This document shows positions 59,226-64,000 of a DNA stretch of 64,000 nucleotides, in pieces. Source of the DNA: Mycogone perniciosa. Its lineage: Eukaryota; Ascomycota; Sordariomycetes; Hypocreales; Hypocreaceae. Position numbers and translations under genes: made by a program. Location: assembly GCA_025331125.1 (NCBI GenBank), contig JAOALB010000027.1, positions 62,001-126,000 of the forward strand, read 5' to 3'. The stretch's first letter is position 1. Each line of letters opens with the position of its first letter. The notes beneath the pieces were generated by a model, which worked only from the letters and a program-made list of their open reading frames with translations, had not been told where the DNA came from and ran no database searches.

Positions 59226-59983
59226 TGTGGCAGTATGTATTTGGTGGATTTGGTGATGGTGATGGTGATGCTATGCTCGTTGATAGTAGTAGTAGTTGTA
59301 GTAGAGCTGGGGAAGATTTGGGGAAGGCATCTTAGCCTTGCGCCACAGGAAGGCGATGAGGCTGAGTCACGTGTGTGGCTGATTTGTAAGTAATTTCAAG
59401 ATCTTGACACTTCTTTGATACTACTCCGTATTTAGTCACTAGTCTGCAAAAATATTAACCACATAAAATTGGACAGTAGAATGTTCTACCTGTTGCTTTC
59501 CTGCACAGCTCAGCTTAATCAACTCAATGGCACGGCTTGGGGTTCTTGTACTGTACTTTGTACTCTGTACTCTGTACGGAGTACTTCGTAGATAAAAAGC
59601 AGATAACAGACTGCAAGCCACAACGCGACATGATACGCGCTGTTGTTGGAGAGAAGGGAAGTGGCAGGGATCTCCGTGCGCTAGAACCCACAGCGTCAGT
59701 GCTCGACTAGGCTTAGGTGGTCGGCCATTGCAGCTAGCTGGGTCGTAACGAGGAGCATCTCAATTCAATCCCCTGACGCCTCGAAATAATATACGAATAG
59801 CACCACTGCTGTTTCAAACCGCACTTCACTGTCCGTCCGCCTTTTTTTCCTCGTCCGCCGCCCTCGGTCGTCGACCGTCGACTTTTCCTACAACGACAAG
59901 CAATGGTTTCGCCGTCATAGCAGCCCGACCATCAACAGCCTATTCTACACAGTAAACCGCCTTTCGGCCCTCTCCCGTCCGCA
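59226..59983. promoter_or_regulatory. Divergent promoter region of U2AF35 and the ELMO gene
   Basis: 758 bp between two divergent starts. It holds GAT and TAG triplet runs (59259-59308) in the U2AF35 leader, a TCACGTGT near-palindrome (59367-59374), a motif-family block (59547-59591), and a CT-rich leader for the ELMO gene (59820-59900). Confidence 0.55.
59547..59591. repeat. Tandem TGTACTCTGTAC plus TACGGAGTACTTCGTA block
   Basis: Three TGTACT(C/T)TG units are followed by TACGGAGTA and TACTTCGTA. It is the longest tandem form of the motif family in the window. Confidence 0.7.
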
Positions 59984-62122
59984 ATGGACCAAGCAGACAT
60001 CCCCGCGCTGCTCTCTCGCCTGGCGAGCGACGAAGATGCGGCTCGCAAGATGGCCGTCTTCAAGCTCCAGACGTCAATCAACGATCCTGCGTTTGCCGAT
60101 GTATTCATCTCGTCGGGCGGGCTGGTGGTCTTGCGCCGGTTAATTATGAACTCTGGCGGCAACACCCTGGCCTATTCGCTGCAGAGCCTGACGAGGTTGC
60201 TCGAAGTCGACATGGGATGGGACATTTTCGATGGTCCGACGGCAAGCGAACTCGTGGAGCGTATCGTGGAGCTGATTGTCACCAACCCCTTGGTTAATAT
60301 CCTCAGGGGCGCAATGTCGATCTTGGTGGCTCTCGTGGGCCATTCGCAGTCCAGTTCGCCTGTCGAGGGCTCGACACGGACGACGGGCACATTTGGCTTC
60401 CGTGCGCTCAAGCCGGCTGTGGCGGTATACCCTCAGTTTTTTGACTTGGTTGTCCAGCAGCTGCAAAGTGCCGACCATGCGCTGTGTGCCAACGCCCTCA
60501 TGTTGATCAATGCGCTGATTCGTGATGCGTTATCGAATAAAAGTGTCATGACCGGCGGCAAGTCGGGTGGAGAGGATTGGCCGAAACTCATGAAGCGCTT
60601 GCAGGATTTGGGGCTGATCAAGGCGGTCTATAAGCTCATGCAGAGTTCTGCGCTGCAGGATCTTGCGCATCCGGCCCTGGAGTTCCAAAATCTGAGCAAA
60701 GTTCTGTTGAGGAAGTGGAGGGATGTTGGCGTGGATCTGGAACGCCCCGAACACCGACGCTCACTCAAGAGCTTACACCTGGCGAGCGCACCGGAGCGAG
60801 CTACAAATGGCCATGCGAGAGAGGAATCAAACGACACGACCATAGGCAAGAAGGACAGCCGAAAACATAACCCTGAGAAGTGGAGGAGATTGGGCTTTGA
60901 GACGGAAAGCCCTGCGCAAGACTTTGACGCGGCTGGATACCTTGGCATGATGGACTTGACGGATTATGTACGAAAGAACGAGGACCGATTCCAGAAGTTG
61001 TTGATGGAGCAAGGTCCACGGCCTATGCATGAACGTTGCCCAGTCGCTCGAGCCAGCTTGGCTGTGACGATGATTCTCTACGAGCATTTTGAAGTGGACA
61101 AGTCAGACCCGGAGGATATGAAGGGATACCAAGGCACTGAAATGAAAGATTACGACAAGCTGTTCCGCCCTTTACTACTTCAGTGGTCTCGTCTGCACGA
61201 AGCTGGTTTGCACGGCTTCTTTCGCGTTTGGAAGGCAACGGGTGCCGTGCAAGAGGACTTTGACAAGGTGGCGGAGCTGGTACGAATCCTGATAGAGCAG
61301 GTCGTGGGGCAAGCCACCCGAACACGGGACGTTATCGAAGTTGAGGAGGATATACAGGAGTTTGACGTCACTCGTTTGCGAGAGCTTCAGATGGAACTCC
61401 TGGAGCTGTCGTTTGAAGAAACTTGGGGCCACCACCTATATCAGGTGCGAGAAGTGCTAAAACAGGAGGCCTTGCAGTTTGTCAAGGAGCAGAGAGTTCG
61501 CTGTCTTCTCCAGGGCTCCTGGTTCAACAGGCCGGCTCGGCGGGGTACTACTACGGATACCAAACGGGCACATGTCGACACACCATGGAGGTTTGCCAAG
61601 CTGTCGCACAACCGTCGGTATCTACACTATGCCGATTTTGAGAAGCAGATGGCACAAGACCCTGGCTTGGACAGTTTGATGGAGAAAGTGGATCTCACCA
61701 CAATCAGCTCTGTGGTCTCCAACGTCTCTGCCCCGAATGAGGATGCACGAAGCACGGCTAGTGGCGCGACCATCCAAAACGTTGCGGGCGGCGAGAAGTC
61801 GACGACCAAGATTACAATATACAGCTTCGTGAACCCCACCGAAGCGGCAACGGGAGGCGACAGCAAGGAGCAGCCCATTCTGGCGCTCTGGCCCCTCAGC
61901 CACAGCGTGGCATCCGAATGGCTCGACGGGCTGCTGATGCTCCTCAACCAGGCCCCTATCACGGCTGAGACAAGCAAGCTGGTGAACCTAGTGAGCGACT
62001 ACGGGCTGAAGATCCGGCTGTTGAACGTTAGGATGGACTCGGCCTTTGAGGGTCCCCTGCCCGGAGCCGGCGTCGTACCGAGCAGAGCCGGACTGGACGA
62101 GGACTATTTCTACGATGTTTAA
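59984..62122 (+). CDS. ELMO/CED-12 family protein
   Basis: Intronless gene for 712 aa. In animals ELMO proteins act with DOCK exchange factors to activate Rac at membranes, in cytoskeletal and phagocytic signalling; fungi have an orthologue with a likely role in Rac signalling. The N-terminal armadillo-like repeats hold the signature NDPAFADVFISSGGLVVLRR (about 32-51) and continue to about 230. A polar linker (about 250-310) follows. The ELMO-type helical domain covers about 320-480. The C-terminal part (about 490-690) has the size and mixed pattern of a PH domain, with WRFAKLSHNRRYLHYADF, and it ends in a Pro/Gly-rich tail DEDYFYDV. Start: first ATG in frame after a stop. I infer partner and role from the family only. 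Confidence 0.8.
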   Translation: MDQADIPALLSRLASDEDAARKMAVFKLQTSINDPAFADVFISSGGLVVLRRLIMNSGGNTLAYSLQSLTRLLEVDMGWDIFDGPTASELVERIVELIVTNPLVNILRGAMSILVALVGHSQSSSPVEGSTRTTGTFGFRALKPAVAVYPQFFDLVVQQLQSADHALCANALMLINALIRDALSNKSVMTGGKSGGEDWPKLMKRLQDLGLIKAVYKLMQSSALQDLAHPALEFQNLSKVLLRKWRDVGVDLERPEHRRSLKSLHLASAPERATNGHAREESNDTTIGKKDSRKHNPEKWRRLGFETESPAQDFDAAGYLGMMDLTDYVRKNEDRFQKLLMEQGPRPMHERCPVARASLAVTMILYEHFEVDKSDPEDMKGYQGTEMKDYDKLFRPLLLQWSRLHEAGLHGFFRVWKATGAVQEDFDKVAELVRILIEQVVGQATRTRDVIEVEEDIQEFDVTRLRELQMELLELSFEETWGHHLYQVREVLKQEALQFVKEQRVRCLLQGSWFNRPARRGTTTDTKRAHVDTPWRFAKLSHNRRYLHYADFEKQMAQDPGLDSLMEKVDLTTISSVVSNVSAPNEDARSTASGATIQNVAGGEKSTTKITIYSFVNPTEAATGGDSKEQPILALWPLSHSVASEWLDGLLMLLNQAPITAETSKLVNLVSDYGLKIRLLNVRMDSAFEGPLPGAGVVPSRAGLDEDYFYDV

Positions 62123-62980
62123 GGACCGACGAACCTGTTTTGCCATGATTTTTTTTCCCCTTCTTTCTTTCTTTTTTTTTGTGTCTGATGTCCTCTGTTT
62201 ATCTTGTTGATTTCGGTTTTGTGTTGCTATATACCCCCGTTTCCTTTCTCACGCAGGAATGGCAGGCCAGGCAGAGCGTGCGTGTGTGCATCGATAGGTG
62301 TTGGATTTCTTGTTTTTCGATTCCTTGTTTGTATAAGCCATGTACGCGAATGTAATGATGAGACACCTTTCGATTTGGATGCAGTGCGTCCGTTGCACCA
62401 AGGGACGGGGCGGGACGGGGAGTCGTACGAAGTAACTACATTGAGAGTGCAGGTAATGTGGGAGGGCATGACGGTCGGAATCGGTACATAGCAAAGGAGA
62501 GAATACGATGCAGTTCGCCTATCACGGTTCCAATGGAGACGTGCTACCTAACACGGTTGGTGAATTGTCACAGGTTGACGGATGACTGTCATTACTATGT
62601 ATTACTCTTATCCAGCTGGTGCTCACAATGCTATAATACAACATACGAGGTCTCTCTTTTTTTGTCCCCCACTTGTTGATTGGTACCCAAGGGAGACGAC
62701 TAATACACAAGGCTTGGCCATGATTTGCACTCTCCACCATTACCTCTCTCCCTCCATAAAAAGACCCAGGAATGGAGCCGAGAGCAGCAGTAGTGGCTAT
62801 GGAGGAGTTCGCCATGAGGCTCACCGCATCGTCGGTACCAGTATGAGGGCTGAGCTGTTCATACGGAGTACATGGAGTTGAGCTAGACTTTTCAACCGGC
62901 GTCTGAGCTATCCGAGGTGGATTTCCTTCAACCAAAAATAAACACTACAGGCCTCAACATCCATCCCCCCTCCCCAGCCA

Positions 62981-63012
62981 TGTCTGCCTGTCTGCCTGTC
63001 TGCCTGTCTGTC
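62981..63012. repeat. CTGCCTGT octamer repeat
   Basis: About four TGTCTGCC units, the last interrupted. The unit is close to the CTGT repeat in the DUF202 gene intron. Confidence 0.75.
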
Positions 63013-63430
63013 CTCTGCAGCAATCGAAGAAAGCGGAAATCGCCCTCGAGTGACTGGCCAAGAAAGCGGAGAATGTCTCAACCACATAAAGGCGACGTGT
63101 CTCAGCAGGAGGGTGTTTCATGAGAGCTAGTGTCCCCTTACGTACTAGCAGGAGGTGGTGTTGGCAGTGGGGAGAGGCAGTGAAGCCATGTGGCTTGGGC
63201 TGCTATTTTGGCTGCATGTGCTCCGTAGTCTGTACTCCGTATGTCATGCAGTTCCATCAAGTTCCAAGTTTCGCATCGTCGTTGAGGGAGAGGCGGTGAC
63301 TTGGCCTGCTCTGACAGGTTGTCTGTCTGTCCGTCTGCCTTGATACGCGCATGAGGAGTGTCAGAGCTTTGCACGGCCCAGGAAAAATGTTAGAGGTTTA
63401 GGTGCCTCTCCGTTGATGCCGCATGCTTCC

Positions 63431-63548
63431 CGTGCCCTTTTCTCCCTTTCTTCCTTTCCCTTTTCTTCTCTCCTTCTTTTGTTCTTTCTCTCCCATCCTC
63501 CCCTCCCGCCCTTTCTCTCTACCCATCTCTCGTCTTCTCTCTCCTCCA
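63431..63548 (+). repeat. Long polypyrimidine tract
   Basis: About 118 bp of nearly pure C and T on the plus strand, ending in CTCCAG. It may be a leader or the acceptor side of a 5' UTR intron of a gene to the right. Confidence 0.55.
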
Positions 63549-63977
63549 GCGAGGGGGTTGAGGATTTGAGAGGTTCGTTTAGGGAGTGGCGGAGGAACTC
63601 TACTCGTATCTCGTCCACAATCGATACGATACGGACACAACCTTGCCCCTCTGAAGCTCACCTAACTTCAGGTGCAGCGCCTCGCCTGTGAGCGCGGGGC
63701 TGGTGACGGCATTCTGGTAGTACGTACTCCGTATCCTGGCAGCAAATCTCTCTGGTGCGCAGGGGTCTACGAAGGCTCGCTGACTAACACACGTTTTATA
63801 ATAGCCGTTGGAAGCTGTGGCTGATCGACGTTACGAGTACTATCACGTATCCCTGCCACGTATCATTACCCCCTGATCTGATGCATCAGGGACGCGCAAC
63901 AGTCTAAAAAAAAAAGTTCTGAACACGATACGAATACTACTCGCTTTGACTTTTTCTTTCACAATTTCCCCCTTTGC

Positions 63978-64000
63978 GACACAAGACACAAGACACAAGA
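63978..64000. repeat. ACACAAG heptamer repeat at window end
   Basis: Three GACACAA units run to the last base; the repeat may go on beyond the window. Confidence 0.55.

Larger units (their letters stand above)
62123..64000. other. Gene-free 3' end of the window
   Basis: 1.9 kb after the ELMO gene. It starts with a T-rich 3' UTR (62145-62180). CTGCCTGT repeats (62981-63012), a pyrimidine tract (63431-63548) and motif-family copies (near 62865, 63212, 63228, 63722 and 63833) are present. The pyrimidine tract may be the leader of a gene beyond the window on the plus strand. No gene is supported here. Confidence 0.45.

Overview
The window is nuclear DNA of a filamentous ascomycete, most likely a Sordariomycete of the order Hypocreales. 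Genes carry short introns (about 50-220 nt) with GTRNGY-type donors and CTRAY-type branch sites. The fungal families (Msn2/Seb1-type regulator, Crh glycosidase, SWIRM-oxidase-HMG demethylase, long DUF202 protein) and long spacers full of TACTCCGTA-type motifs fit that group. The genus cannot be fixed by reading alone.

I support 17 protein-coding genes. From left to right they are: VPS33 (+), an LSD1-type histone demethylase (+), ATP3 (-), TOP1 (+), a Crh/GH16 cell-wall transglycosidase (-), an Msn2/Seb1-type C2H2 activator (+), DPH6 (+), a DUF202 membrane protein (+), the HCS1/IGHMBP2-type helicase (+), an uncharacterised 667-aa protein (+), OCT1 (-), a Mic26/27-type MICOS subunit (+), DUS2 (-), an uncharacterised proline-rich 1147-aa protein (+), an oxysterol-binding protein (+), U2AF35 (-) and an ELMO/CED-12 protein (+). 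Exon borders were rebuilt from reading frame, splice consensus and family motifs. No tRNA, rRNA, transposon, CRISPR array or secondary-metabolite cluster was seen.

Region by region: 1-13.8 kb is a compact housekeeping block. 13.8-24.5 kb is a 10.8-kb spacer with no credible gene, ending at the Msn2-type gene. 26.3-29.2 kb is a further spacer. 29.2-36.3 kb holds three co-oriented genes. 39-48 kb holds an orphan gene and two mitochondrial genes (OCT1 and the MICOS subunit) on one divergent promoter, then DUS2. 50-62 kb holds the orphan proline-rich gene, OSBP, U2AF35 and ELMO. The last 1.9 kb has no gene.

The genes do not form one pathway. Local links are the divergent pairs ATP3/TOP1, OCT1/MICOS and U2AF35/ELMO. 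A second link is a TCACGTGA palindrome found by eye in four inter-gene spacers, with a TCACGTGT variant in a fifth. The most unusual non-coding signal is a dispersed family of short motifs (TACGGAGTA, TACGAGTA, TACGAAGTA) that fills the spacers and is nearly absent from exons. No clearly new multi-gene system was found. The best candidates for new biology are this motif family, the two orphan proteins, the 3n intron of VPS33 and the large spacer upstream of the Msn2-type gene.
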